From Triticum aestivum (Eukaryota; Streptophyta; Magnoliopsida; Poales; Poaceae), in assembly GCF_018294505.1 (NCBI RefSeq), contig NC_057811.1, positions 28,119,132 to 28,183,131 on the forward strand: a stretch of DNA of 64,000 nt. Direction: 5' to 3'. The notes below the pieces were generated by a model. The model was not told the origin of the DNA. It was given only the letters and a program-made list of their open reading frames with translations, and ran no database searches. The position numbers were made by a program, and so were the translations under genes. Positions 32,416 through 45,284 of this stretch are shown here, one piece after another. Numbering within the stretch: position 1 is the first letter of the stretch; each line of letters begins with the position of its first letter.

Positions 32416-32427
32416 GGCTTTTTATAG
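32416..32427 (-). promoter_or_regulatory. TATA box of the small secreted-peptide gene
   Basis: On the minus strand it reads CTATAAAAAGCC, with the ATG ~57 bases downstream. That leaves a short leader of roughly 30 bases after the expected start site. Confidence 0.6.
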
Positions 32428-33053
32428 GGCAGGCCGGAACGGTAGCTAGGATGCTTGACGAGGCGACGACTCGCGTACACCCACACATGCATGCATGCTC
32501 ATGCATGGGTCAAAGTCAGGTCAAAGCTGCCGTCCCTTGCTAGGTTGGCAAACACGTGCTTTGGAAAGTGATAACGAAGAAACAGGGTGGCAGGCTGCTG
32601 TGTCGTCCATGTTGTGCTATCTTCCAACGTCCACTTGCATCGCTCCGTTGCTGATATTTATCGGAACATTTTGGTCACATGCAAGAGTAGCCTTCCTTAC
32701 CTTTTCCCATTCCAATCGTGAGCAGCCAAGTGGAGAGGACTCACTTCCGGCGGCTCCGAACCTGGTGGTTCCACAGAGGCATTTCTCTTACATGTTCTCA
32801 GGTTCACCAGCCAAATTTTCTCCCCCATCCGCTCGCTGATAGAGAGACCAGTCCATGAACACGAATGCAGGAGACCGTCATACAATGTTATTTTATATAT
32901 GTCCATAAGTAAAGGACACTTTAAATTTGAATTACTTCGATCCACACAACACGCCGGATCGCATGCCTAATCACATTAAAAAAAAGGCAAGATCATTCTA
33001 CCACTGCAACATCTGGTATATGCATGCGCCCACGTCCGTCTCCGCCGCGTCCT
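32428..33053. other. Promoter-side region of the peptide gene; otherwise empty
   Basis: It contains 'atgcatgcatgctcatgcatg' type palindromes (about 32485-32505) and an ACGTG core (about 32553). No coding frame is supported. Confidence 0.3.
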
Positions 33054-34068
33054 CATTGCCCCCCACCGCCACCACTCCAACATTTGGTAGCGGATGGATT
33101 GCAAGATCATTCTTGCGTCGGCATCCAAAGAGACCACATTCAAGGTCAACATCTTGGCATCTTCCTGGCGGCAATACTCACCTTCTCTTTCTCGAGCGCG
33201 GCCTTCCTATCTTCGACCATGGTCCTTCTCTTTTCGAGCTTGAGCTTCTTGTCCGTCGTCTTTGTCAACAATTTGAACCTCTCCACCTTTTTACCCTCTT
33301 TTATGTCCAAGCGCTCCACGTATGCCTCCTCCTTCGCCAAGATGTCCTCGAACCTCTCTGTCAGCTTGGCCGCCGCACCTTCTCACATCGCCCTCTCCTC
33401 CTCCCACTTCTTCCTCCGTAAATTTCTTCAAACCTTCTTCAGCGGTTCTTGGGTTGGGTCGGTAGGGTCACATGTCTCTTCCTCGTTGGCTTGGACGGCA
33501 GTCTTGGCTATGAAAATGTTCCACTACTTCAACCAACAATGCATGACGGTGAAGGACTTCTTCTCCCCCTTCTTGTACACCAAACAACCATGAGTAGGCT
33601 ACAAAGTGAAACATTGTCGACAAGTGAGCAAGAAAACAATGCATGTCCGGCTAGTGATCAACAAAACTAATAAGCATATCCAGCTAGTGAGCAACAAAAC
33701 AATGCATGTCAAGCTAGTGATCAACTTACTTGCTCGGTGATTTATGCACCGCTAGGCCACCGTGCGATGAGATGCTTCAAGTGCCCACAATACTTGGACA
33801 CGGCCTCTTGGATGTTGTACCATCGATGGTTGAGAGACTTGCATTCACGATTGCGGATGATTGCGTTGGAGCAGGGCGCGAAATGCCTGTTTTCATAGAA
33901 CCATATGTGAATGTTTCGCCAAAAGGTTCTGCCCTTTTGCTTTGTGCCATGGATAAGATCGAGGCTAGTGGCCAACCAGCATCACACAACAGCTCGTCCT
34001 CCCGGATGTTGAAGTTTTCTCCCCTACCCTTCTTGGATCACCGACTGTATCATCCGGATCATCGTCCT
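33054..34068 (-). pseudogene. MYB/SANT-like gene fragment, duplication unit 1
   Basis: Minus-strand pieces match the plant family of MYB/SANT-like proteins often annotated 'no apical meristem-associated, C-terminal domain' and linked to Harbinger transposons. The N-terminal SANT-like part reads ENFNIREDELLCDA, GRTFWRNIHIWFYENRH, NRECKSLNHRWYNIQEAVSK and YCGHLKHLIARWPSG (about 34010-33745). After a likely intron come KKGEKKSFTVMHCWLKW (about 33590-33540) and a charged coiled coil AKLTERFEDILAKEEAYVER ... KLEKRRTMVEDRKAALEKEK (about 33375-33165). A one-base deletion near 33983, relative to unit 2, breaks the frame at LLCDA. The Angela copy B insertion at 34068 removes what lies upstream. Confidence 0.7.
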
Positions 34069-35806
34069 TGTTGGGGAACGTAGTAATTTCAAAATTTCCC
34101 TACGCACACGCAAGATCATGGTGATGCATAGCAACGAGAGGGGAGAGTGTTGTCCACGTACCCTCGTAGACCGAAAGCGGAAGCGCTATGACTACGCGGT
34201 TGATGTAGTCGTACGTCTTCACGATCCGTCCGATCCAAGTACCGAACGCACGACACCTCCGAGTTCAGCACACGTTCAGCTCGATGACGTCCCACGAACT
34301 CCGATCCAGCAGAGCTTTGCAGGAGAGTTCCATCAGCATGACGGCGTGATGACGGTGTTGATGATGCTACCCGACGCAGGGCTTCACCTAAGCACCGCTA
34401 CGATATTACCGAGGTGGAATATGGCGGAGGAGGGCACCGCACACGGCTAAGAGATCAATGATCAATTGTTGTGTCTAGAGGTGCCCCCCTGCCCCCATAT
34501 ATAAAGGAGCAAGGGGGAGGCCGGCCGGCCCTTGGGGCGCACCAAGGAGGGGGAGTCCTCCTCCTAGTAGGAGTAGGACTCCCCTTTCCTAGTCCAACTA
34601 GGAAGAGGGAAGGGGGATGGAAAGAGAGGGAGAGGGAAAGAGGGGTCGCGCCCCCCTCCCCTAGTCCAATTCGGACTCCTCATGGGAGGTGGCGCACCAC
34701 CTCCTGGGCTGCTGCCCTCTCTCTCCCCTCAGGCCTACTAAGGCCCAATACTTCCCCGGGGGGTTTCGGTAACCCCTTCGGCACTCTGGTTTTCTCCGAA
34801 ACTACCCGGAACACTTCCGGTGTCCGAATATAGTCGTCCAATATATCGATCTTTACATCTCGACCATTTCGAGACTCCTCGTCATGTCCGTGATCATATC
34901 CGGGACTCCGAACTATCTTCGGTACATCAAAACACAAAAACTCATAATACCGATCGTCACCGAACTTTAAGCGTGCCGACCCTACGGGTTCGAGAAATAT
35001 GTAGACATGACCGAGACACGTCTCCGGTCAATAACCAATAGCGGAACCTGGATGCTCATATTGGCTTCTACATATTCTACGAAGATCTTTATCGGTCAAA
35101 CCGCATAACAACATACGTTGTTCCCTTTGTCATCGGTATGTTACTTGCCCGAGATTCGATCGTCGGTATCTCAATACCTAGCTCAATCTCGTTACCGGCA
35201 AGTCTCTTTACTCGTTACGTAATGCATCATCCCGTAACTAACTCATTAGTCACATTGCTTGCAATGCTTATTGTGATGTGCATTACCGAGAGGGCCCAGA
35301 GATACCTCTCCGACAATCGGAGTGACAAATCCTAATCTCGAAATACGCCAACTCAACAAGTACCATCGGAGACACCTGTAGAGCACCTTTATAATCACCC
35401 AGTTACGTTGTGACGTTTGATAGCACACAAACTGTTCCTCCGGTAATCGGGAGTTGCATAATCTCATAGTCATAGGAACATGTATAAGTCATGAAGAAAA
35501 CAATAGTAGTAAACTAAACGATCAAGTGCTAAGCTAAAGGAATGGGTCAAGTCAATCACATCATTCGCCTAATGATGTGATCTCGTTAATCAAATGACAA
35601 CTCATGTCTATGGCTAGGACACTCAACCATCTTTGATCAACGAGCTAGTCAAGTAGAGGCATACTAGTGACACTATGTTTGTCTATGTATTCACACATGT
35701 ACTAAGTTTCCGGTTAATACAATTCTAGCATGAATAATAAACATTTATCATGAAATAAGGAAATAAATAATAACTTTATTATTTCCTCTAGGGCATATTT
35801 CCTTCA
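34069..35806 (-). repeat. 3' LTR of copy B
   Basis: 1738 bp. Read on the minus strand it starts TGAAGGAAATATGCCC and ends TTCCCCAACA. The polypurine tract (reverse of gtctcccactt) adjoins at 35807. Confidence 0.95.
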
Positions 35807-36019
35807 GTCTCCCACTTGCACTAGAGTCAATAATCTAGTTCACATCGCCATGTGATTTAACACTAATAGTTCACATCACCATGTGATTAACACCCATAGT
35901 TCACATCGCCATGTGACCAATACACAAAGGGTTTACTAGAGTCAGTAATCTAGTTCACATCGCCATGTGATTAACACCCAAAGAGTACTAAGGTATGATC
36001 ATGTTTTGCTTGTGAGAGA

Positions 36020-37252
36020 AGTTTAGTCAACGGGTCTGCCAAATTCAAGTCCGTATGTATTTTGCAAATTTCTATGTCTACAATGCTCTGCACGGAGCTA
36101 CTTTAGCTAATTGCTCCCACTTTCAATATGTATCCAGACTGAGACTTAGGGTCATCTGGATCAGTGTCGAAACTTGCATCGACGTAACTCTTTACGACGA
36201 ACTCTTTATCACCTCCATAATCAAGAAATATTTCCTTAGTCCTCTAAGGATAATTTTGACCGCTGTCCAGTGATCTACTCCTAGATCAAAATTGTACTCC
36301 CTTGCCAAACTCAGGGCAAGGTATACAATAGGTCTGGTATACAGCATGGCATACTTTATAGAACCTATGGCTGAGGCATAGGGAATGACTTTCATTCTCT
36401 CTCTATCTTCTGTCGTGGTTGGGCTTTGAGTCTTACTCAACTTCACCCTTGCAACACAGGCAAGAATTGTTTCTTTGACTGTTCCATTTTGAACTATTTC
36501 AAAAACTTCTCAAGGTATGTACTCATTGAAAAAACTTATCAAACGTCTTGATCTATCTCTATAGATCTTGATGCTCAATATATAAGCAGCTTCACCAAGG
36601 TCTTTCATTGAAAAACTCCTTTCAAACACTCCTTTATACTTTCTAGAAAATTCTACATAATTTCCGATCAACCATATGTCATTCACATATACTTATCAGA
36701 ATGGTTGTAGTGCTACCACTCACTTTCTTGTAAATACAGGCTTCACCGCAAGTCTGTATAAAACTATATGCTTTGATCAACTTATCAAAGCGTATATTCC
36801 AACTCCGAGATGCTTGCACCAGTCCATATATGGATCGATGGAGCTTGCATATTTTGTTAGCACCTTTAGGATTGACAAAACCTTCTGGTTGCATCATATA
36901 CAACTCTTCTTTAATAAATCCATTAAGGAATGCAGTTTTGTTTATCCATTTCCCAGATTTCATAAAATGCGGCAATTGCTAACATGATTCGGACAGACTT
37001 AACCATCGCTACGAGTGAGAAAATCTCATCGTACTCAACACCTTGAACTTGTCGAAAACATTTTGCGACAATTCGAGCTTTGTAGATAGTAACACTACTA
37101 TCAGCGTCCGTCTTTCTCTTGAAGATCCATTTATTCTCAATGACTCACCGATCATTGGGCAAGTCAATCAAAGTCCATACTTTGTTCTTATACATGGATC
37201 CCATCTCAAATTTCATGGCCTCAAACCATTTCGTGGAATCTGGGCTCATCAT
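36020..37252 (-). pseudogene. Reverse transcriptase / RNase H part of copy B Pol
   Basis: Minus-strand pieces follow Angela RT: NKWIFKRKTDADSSVT, AFLNGFIKEELYMMQPEGF, LHRSIYGLVQASRSWNIRF. The active-site box at about 36692-36675 again reads VYVNDI, the Asn codon being 36683-36681. A short RNase H remnant (SAIGSIKYAMLYTR) is followed by the same internal deletion as in copy A (about 36060-36140). Stops are scattered. Confidence 0.85.
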
Positions 37253-38353
37253 TGATACGTCTCCAACGTATCTATAACTTTTTATTGTTACATGTTATAT
37301 TATATTTTGTTTTGGATGTTTAATGGGCTTTATTATACACTTTTATATTATTTTTTGGGACTAACCTATTAACCGGAGGCCCAGCCCAAATTGCTGTTTT
37401 TTTTGCCTATTTCAGTGTTTCGCAGAAAAAGAATATCAAACGGAGTCCAAACGGAATGAAACCTTCGGGAACGTGATTTTCGGAACAAACGTGATCCAGA
37501 GGACTTGGAGTCTACGTCAAGAAATCAACGAGGAGACCACGAGGCAGGGGGCGCGCCTACCCCCACCCCCCCCCAGGCGCGCCCTCCACCCTCGTGGGGC
37601 CCACGTTGCTCCACCGACGTACTTCTTCCTCCTATATATACCTACGTACCCCCAAACCATCAGAGGCATCCACGAAAACCTAATTTCACCGCCGCAACCT
37701 TCTGTACCCGCGAGATCCCATCTTAGGGCCTTTTCCGGCGTCCTGCCGGAGGGGGCATTGATCATGGAGGGCTTCTACATCAACACCATAGCCTCTCCGA
37801 TGATGTGTGAGTAGTTTACCTCAGACCTTCGGGTCCATAGTTATTAGCTAGATGGCTTCTTCTCTCTCTTTGGATCTCAATACAAAATTCTCCACGATTC
37901 TCGTGGAGATCTATTCGATGTAATCTTGTTTTGCGGTGTGTTTGTCGGGACCGATGAATTGTGGGTTTATGATCAAGTTTATCTATGAACAATATTTGAA
38001 TATTCTCTGAATTCTTTTATGTATGATTGGTTATCTTTGCAAGTCTCTTCGAATTATCAATTTGGTTTGGCCTACTAGATTGATCTTTCTTGCAATGGGA
38101 GAAGTGCTTAGCTTTGGGTTCAATCTTGCGATGTCCTTTCCCAGTGACAGCAGGGGCAGCAAGGCACGTATTGTATGGTTGCCATCGAGGATAACAAGAT
38201 GGGGTTTATATCATATTGCATGAGTTTATCCCTCTACATCATGTCATCTTGCTTAAAGCGTTACTCTATTCTTATGAACTTAATACTCTAGATGCATGCT
38301 GGATAGCGTTCGATGTGTGGAGTAATAGTAGTAGATGCAGGCAGGAGTCGGTC
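37253..38353 (+). repeat. Truncated 5' LTR of element X
   Basis: It covers the first ~1.1 kb of a ~1.57-kb LTR, including a TATA-like 'cctatatatacc' at about 37631. It breaks off at 'caggagtcggtc' and passes straight into the Y LTR. Confidence 0.85.
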
Positions 38354-39806
38354 CAGAATTGCTGTTTTTTTGCCTATTTCAGAGTTTCGCAGAAAAAGAA
38401 TATCAAACGGAGTCCAAACGGAATGAAACCTTCGGGAACGTGATTTTCGGAACGAACGTGATCCAGAGGACTTGGACCCTACGTCAAGAAAGCTACCAGG
38501 AAGCCACGAGGTAGGGGGCGCGCCTACCCCCCTGGGCGCGCCCTCCACCCTCGTGGGCCCCATGTTGCTCCACCGACGTACTCCTTCCTCCTATATATAC
38601 CTACGTACCCCCGAACTACCAGATACGGAGCCAAAAACCTAATTCCACCGCCGCAACCTTCTGTAACCGTGAGATCCCATCTTGGGGCCTGTTCCGGAGC
38701 TCCGCCGGAGGGGGCATCGATCACGGAGGGCTTCTACATCAACACCATAGCCTCTCCGATGATGTGTGAGTAGTTTACCTCAGACCTTCGGGTCCATAGT
38801 TATTAGCTAGATGGCTTCCTCTCTCTTTTTGGATCTCAATACAATGTTCTCCCCCTCTTTTGTGGAGATCCATTCGATGTAACTTCTTTTGCGGTTTGTT
38901 TGTTGACACCGATGAATTGTGGGTTTATGATCAAGTTTATCTATGAACAATATTTGAATCTTCTGAATTCTTTTATGTATGATTGGTTATCTTTGCAAGT
39001 CTCTTCGAATTATCAGTTTGGTTTGGCCTACTAGATTGATCTTTCTTGCAATGGGAGAAGTGCTTAGCTTTGGGTTCAATCTTGCGGTGTCCTTTCCCAG
39101 TGATAGTAGGGGCAGCAAGGCACGTATAGTATTGTTGCCATCGAGGATAACAAGATGGGGTTTTTATCATATTACATGAGTTTATCCCTCTACATCATGT
39201 CATCTTGCTTAAGGCGTTACTCTGTTCTTATGAACTTAATACTCTAGATGCATGATGGATAGCGGTCGATGTCTGGAGTAATAGTAGTAGATGCAGGCAG
39301 GAGTTGGTCTACTTGTCTTGGACATGATGCCTATATACATGATCATACCTAGATATTCCCATAACTATGCTCAATTCTGTCAATTGCTCAACAGTAATTT
39401 GTTCACCCACCGTAAAATACTTATGCTCTCGAGAGAAGCCACTAGTGAAACCTATGGCCCCCGAGTCTATTTTCCATCATATTAATCTTCCAACACTTAG
39501 CTATTTCTTTTGCCGTTTTTATTTTACTTTCTTTACTTTGCATCTTTATCATAAAAATACCAAAAAAATTATCTTATCATATCTATCAGATCTCACTTTT
39601 GCAAGTGGCCGTGAAGGGATTGACAACCCCTGTATCGCGTTGGTTGCAAGGTTCTTATTTGTTTGTGTAGGTGCGAGGGACTCGTGCGTGGCCTCCTACT
39701 GGATTGATACCTTGGTTCTCAAAAACTGAGGGAAATACTTACGCTACTTTGCTGCATCACCCTTTCCTCTTCAAGGGAAGAGCAACGCAGTGCTCAAGAG
39801 GTAGCA
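38354..39806 (+). repeat. 5' LTR of element Y (5' end missing)
   Basis: It joins the X LTR at 'gtc|cagaattgctg' and ends GAGGTAGCA at 39806, just before the PBS. Almost identical to 43830-45284. Confidence 0.85.
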
Positions 39807-39817
39807 AGAAGGATTTC

Positions 39818-39904
39818 TGGCGCCGTTGCCGGGGAGGCTTACGCGAAGTCAAGTCAAGATTTGGACTCCCGACAACGAGCCATTTCTGGCGCCATTGCCG
39901 GGGA
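39818..39904 (+). other. Primer-binding site (tRNA-Asp type), present twice
   Basis: The PBS tggcgccgttgccgggga lies at 39818-39835, and a copy with one change (tggcgccattgccgggga) at 39887-39904, a 69-bp step. The first is correctly placed a few bases after the LTR. Confidence 0.8.
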
Positions 39905-40066
39905 GGTCTACGCAAAAGTCAACATACCAAGTACCCATCACAAACCCTTATCTCCCGCATTACATTGTTTGCCATTTGCCTCTCGTTTTCCTCTCCCCCA
40001 CTTCGCCCTTGCTGTTTTATTCGCCCTCTCTTTTTCCGTTCGCCTCTTCTTCGCTGGCTTGTCGTT

Positions 40067-40878
40067 ATGGCCAGTCCTCTATCTTCTCCGTTGTCTCCCG
40101 AGAATGAAGTTCTTAATTTTAAGCAAAGGGAGGAAGAAAATCTAAAAGACGCTTGGTATAGAATTTGCAATGCTCAAAATAGATCTACTAGGAAGCAATC
40201 TACTTCCGTTCTTCTCTGCCATTTTTATGTAGGTGCTACTCCTTGGTACAGATATATTCTTGATACCATTACCGGAGGGAATTTCTTGGGTAGCCATACT
40301 TTTGATTCTTATAATGCTATGATAGATTTGTTTGGCTCACCACCTCTTTTGGTTAATGGAACTGTGTTAACTTTGGAGCATGTAATGCAAAGACTTGAAA
40401 TTATTGAAAATAAAGTTGCTACCTAGAGTTAATTGAAAATTTGGATAAAAAGATCCACAACCAAATTACCCAATATGGATCTAAAGTAGGAGTCACTTCG
40501 AAAAATATTAAGGAGAAGGAACCCATAGTTGATGAAAGAATAAATCAGGATTCCACTAGAATCGATAAACTTGAGGGTATCATTACCAACTTGGGGACCG
40601 CCTTTTCTTCCGTAAAGAATACTCCAAGTCCTTCAACTAAAATTGCCAAGCTTGTTTATGTTCCTAAAAATAAGGGTGAATCCTCTAGTAAGGAAAATGC
40701 GTATCTAAAATCAATAAGTGTTCATCCCAATCTTTTTGCTATCATTAAGGAACCGTTTGCTGCAAATGATTTTCTTGATTTTGTGCCTAGAAGTTTGACA
40801 ATTAATAGAAGGAAAGAAACTCCTAAGGGTGATAGGTTTCTTATTGAAGAATTGCCTACCAAAGATGGCAATACCTAG
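40067..40878 (+). pseudogene. Gag-like gene of element Y
   Basis: The ATG at 40067 opens MASPLSSPLSPENEVLNFKQ, then REEENLKDAWYRICNAQNRS, LLCHFYVGATPWYRYILDTI and SYNAMIDLFGSPPLLVNGTV, a plant Gypsy Gag-like N-terminus (the WYR...YF type). A TAG at 40424-40426 and a frameshift follow. The frame resumes as LIENLDKKIHNQITQYGSKV to the stop at 40876-40878, with RIDKLEGIITNLGTAFSSVK and SIHVHPN-like phrases. No zinc knuckle, protease, RT or integrase follows; the sequence passes straight into non-coding 3' sequence. The protein is disabled here. Confidence 0.65.
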
Positions 40879-43701
40879 ATCTATCCTTGCTTTTATGCCT
40901 AGCTAGGGGCGTTAAACGATAGCGCTTGTTGGGAGGCAACCCAATTTTATTTTTAGTTTTTTGCTTTTTGCTTCTGTTTAGGAATAAATATTTGTTCTAG
41001 ACTCTGGTTAGATGTGTTTTTATGTTTTAATTAGTGTTTTTGCCAAGTTAAACCTATAGGATCTTCTTGGATGATAGTTATTTGATCTTGCAGAAAATTC
41101 CAGAAACTTTCTGTTCACGAAAATAATTGTTAAAAATCACCAGAACGTGATAAAATATTGGTTCTGATTGCTCCTGATCAATAAACAAATTTTCTAGGTC
41201 TTCCTATTTTGGCTGAATTTTTGGAGTTCCAGAAGTTTGCGTTAGTTACAGATTACTACAGACTGTTCTGTTTTTGACAGATTCTGTTTTTCGTGTGTTG
41301 TTTGCTTATTTTGATGAATCTATGGCTAGTAAAATAATTTAAAAACCATAGAGAAGTTGGAATACAGTAGGTTTAACACCAATAAAAATAAAGAATGAGT
41401 TCATTACAGTACCTTGAAGTGGTCTTTTGTTTTCTTTCGCTAACGGAGCTCACGAGATTTTCTGCTGAGTTTTGTGTTGTGAAGTTTTCATGTTTTGGGT
41501 GAAAGATTTGATGGATTATGGAACAAGGAGTGGCAAGAGCCTAAGCTTGGGGATGCCCATGGAACCCCCAAGATAATCTAAGGACACCTAAAAGCCAAAG
41601 CTTGGGGATGCCCTGGAAGGCATCCCCTCTTTCGTCTACTTCCATCGGTAGCTTTACTTGGAGCTATATTTTTATTCACCACATGATATGTGTTTTGCTT
41701 GGAGCGTCTTGTATTATTTGAGTCATTATTTTTTAGTTTACCACATTCATCTTTGCTGTACACACCTTTTGAGAGAGACACACAAGATTCGGAAATTATT
41801 AGAATACTCTATGTGCTTCACTTATATCTTTTGAGTTATATAGTTTTTGCTCTACTACTTCACTTATATCTTTTAGAGCACGGTGGTGGATTTGTTTTAT
41901 AGAAACTATTGATCTCTCATGCTTCACTTAGATTATTTTGAGAGTCTTAAATAGCATGGTAATTTGCTTAAATAATCCTAATATGCTAGGTATTCAAGAT
42001 TAGTAAAAACTTTCTTATGAGTGTGTTGAATACTAAGAGAAGTTTGATGCTTGATGATTGTTTTGAGACATGGAGGTAGTGATATTAAAGTTGTGCTAGT
42101 TGAGTAGTTGTGAATTTGAGAAATACTTGTGTTGAAGTTTGCAAGTCCCGTGGCATGCACGTATGGTAAATGTTATGTAAAAAATTTGAAACATGAGGTG
42201 TTCTTTGATTGTCCTCCTTATGAGTGGCGGTCGGGGACGAGCGATGGTCTTTTCCTACCAATCTATCCCCCTAGGAGCATGCGCGTAGTGCTTGGTTTTT
42301 GATGACTTGTATATTTTTGCAATAAGTATGTGAGTTCTTTATGACTAATGTTGAGTCCATGGATTATATGCATTCTCACCTTTCCACCATTGCTAGCCTC
42401 TTCGGTACCGTGCATTGCCCTTTCTCACATTGAGAGTTGGTGCAAACTTCGCCGGTGCATCCAAACCCCGTGATATGATACGCTCTTTAACACATAAACC
42501 TCCTTATATCTTCCTCAAAACAGCCACCATACCTACCTATTATGGCATTTCCATAGCCATTCCGAGATATATTGCCATGCAACTTTCCACCATTCCGTTT
42601 GTCATGACATGTTCATCATTGTCATATTGCTTTGCATGATCATGTAGTTGACATAGTATTTGTGGCAAAGCCACTGTTCATAATTCTTTCATACATGTCA
42701 CTCTTGGTTCATTGCATATCCCGGTACACCGCCGGAGGCATTCATATAGAGTCATACTTTGTTCTAGTATCGAGTTGTAATCATTGAGTTGTAAATAAAT
42801 AGAAGTGTGATGATCATAATTTTCTAGAGCATTGTCCCAAGTGAGGATTAAAAAAAGAGAAAGGCCATAAAAAAAGAAGGCCCAAAAAAATGATGAGAGA
42901 AAAAGAGAGAAGGGACAATGTTACTATCCTTTTACAACACTTGTGCTTCAAAGTAGCACCATAATCTTCATGATAGAGAGTCTCTTGTTTTGTCACTTTC
43001 ATATACTAGTGGGAATTTTTCATTATAGAACTTGGCTTGTATATTCCAACAATGGGCCCCCTCAAGTGCCCTAGGTCTTCGTGAGCAAGAAAGTTGGATG
43101 TACACCCACTTAGTTTGTTTTGTTGAGCTTTCATATATTTATAGCTCTAGTGCATCCGTTGCATGGCAATCCCTACTCCTTGCATTAACATCAATCGATG
43201 GGCATCTCCCTAGCTCATTGATTAGCCTCGTTGATGTGAGACTTTCTCCTTTTTTGTCTTCTCCACATAACCCCCATCATCATATTCTATTCCACCCATA
43301 GTGCTATATCCATGGCCCACGCTCATGTATTGCATGAAGGTTGAAAAAGTTTGAGATTACTAAAGTATGAAACAATTGCTTGGCTTGTCATCGGGGTTGT
43401 GCATGATGAGAGCTTTCTTGTGTGACAAAAATGGAGCATGACTAAACTATATGATTTTGTAGGGATGAACTTTCTTTGGCCATGTTATTTTGAGAGGACA
43501 TAATTGCTTAGTTAGTATGCTTGAAGTATTATTATTTTTATGTCAATATTGAAATTTTATCTTGAATCTTTCGGATCTGAATATTCATACCACAATTTAG
43601 AAGAATTACATTGAAATTATGCCAAGTAGCATTCCACATCAAAAATTCTGTTTTTATCATTTACCTACTCGAGGACAAGCAGGAATTAAGCTTGGGATGC
43701 T
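40879..43701 (+). other. Non-coding 3' block of element Y
   Basis: It is similar along its length to 9613-12590 (reverse) and, from ~42100 on, to 45285-46880. It has a strong hairpin at 41604-41627 (GGGGATGCC, 6-base loop, GGCATCCCC) set in the phrase 'aagcttggggatgcc', the same phrase as the polypurine tract. Short frames here are not genes. Confidence 0.7.
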
Positions 43702-45284
43702 TGATACGTCTCCAACGTATCTATAATTTTTGATTGCTCCATGCTATATTATCTTCTGTTTTGGACATTATTGGGCTTTATTATACACTTTTATATTATT
43801 TTTGGGACTAACCTATTAACCGGAGGCCTAGCCCAGAATTGCTGTTTTTTTGCCTATTTCAGAGTTTCGCAGAAAAAGAATATCAAACGGAGTCCAAACG
43901 GAATGAAACCTTCGGGAACGTGATTTTCGGAACGAACGTGATCCAGAGGACTTGGACCCTACGTCAAGAAAGCTACCAGGAAGCCACGAGGTAGGGGGCG
44001 CGCCTACCCCCCTGGGCGCGCCCTCCACCCTCGTGGGCCCCATGTTGCTCCACCGACGTACTCCTTCCTCCTATATATACCTACGTACCCCCGAACTACC
44101 AGATACGGAGCCAAAAACCTAATTCCACTGCCGCAACCTTCTGTACCTGTGAGATCCCATCTTGGGGCCTGTTCCGGAGCTCCGCCGGAGGGGGCATCAA
44201 TCACGGAGGGCTTCTACATCAACACCATAGCCTCTCCGATGATGTGTGAGTAGTTTACCTCAGACCTTCGGGTCCATAGTTATTAGCTAGTTGGCTTCCT
44301 CTCGCTTTTTGGATCTCAATACAAGGTTCTCCCCCTCTCTTGTGGAGATCTATTCGATGTAATCTTCTTTTGCGGTGTGTTTGTTGAGACCGATGAATTG
44401 TGGGTTTACGATCAAGTTTATCTATGAACAATATTTGAATCTTCTGAATTCTTTTATGTATGATTGGTTATCTTTGCAAGTCTCTTCGAATTATCAGTTT
44501 GGTTTGGCCTACTAGATTGATCTTTCTTGCAATGGGAGAAGTGCTTAGCTTTGGGTTCAATCTTGCGGTGTCCTTTCCCAGTGACAGTAGGGGCAGCAAG
44601 GCACGTATAGTATTGTTGCCATCGAGGATAACAAGATGGGGTTTTTATCATATTGCATGAGTTTATCCCTCCACATCATGTGATCTTGCTTAAGGCGTCA
44701 CTCTGTTCTTATGAACTTAATACTCTAGATGCATGCTGGATAGCGGTCGATGTGTGGAGTAATAGTAGTAGATGCAGGCAGGAGTTGGTCTACTTGTCTC
44801 GGACGTGATGCCTATATACATGATCATACCTAGATATTCTCATAACTATGCTCAATTTTGTCAATTGCTCAACAGTAATTTGTTCACCCACCGTAAAATA
44901 CTTATGCTCTCGAGAGAAGCCACTAGTGAAACCTATGGCCCCCGGGTCTATTTTCCATCATATTAATCTTCCAACACATAGCTATTTCTTTTGCCGTTTT
45001 ATTTTACTTTCTTTACTTTGCATCTTTATCATAAAAATACCAAAAATATTATCTTATCATATCTATCAGATCTCACTCTCGTAAGTGACCGTGTAGGGAT
45101 TGACAACCCCTTATCGCGTTGGTTGCGAGGATTTATTTGTTTGTGTAGGTGCGAGGGACTCGTGTGTGGCCTCCTACTGGATTGATACCTTGGTTCTCAA
45201 AAACTGAGGGAAATACTTACGCTACTTTGCTGCATCACCCTTTCCTCTTCAAGGGAAAACCAATGCAGTGCTCAAGAGGTAGCA
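43702..45284 (+). repeat. 3' LTR of element Y
   Basis: 1583 bp, TGATACG...GGTAGCA. It is directly followed by element X internal sequence ('ttgagtagttttgaattt'), which marks where Y inserted. Confidence 0.9.

Larger units (their letters stand above)
38354..45284 (+). mobile_element. Element Y: Gypsy-like non-autonomous element nested in X
   Basis: 5' LTR (38354-39806, missing its first ~130 bp), interior (39807-43701) and complete 3' LTR (43702-45284). Its LTRs share variants absent from X ('cagaattgctg', 'cagagtttcgc', 'accagatacggagcc'). It has a tRNA-Asp PBS and a PPT (aagcttgggatgc at about 43689-43701), a decayed gag-like gene, and no pol. The left end and its target duplication were removed by the deletion that fused it to X. 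Confidence 0.85.

Noticed and set aside
33024..33593. Plus-strand frame of 189 codons (and 55890-56594)
   Set aside because: Antisense shadow of the charged coiled-coil region of the minus-strand MYB/SANT-like gene.
38023..38223. 66-codon frame MIGYLCKSLRIINLVWPTRL and its near-copies at 38979, 44460 and 47642
   Set aside because: It recurs because it lies in the LTRs of elements X and Y; no independent evidence for a protein.
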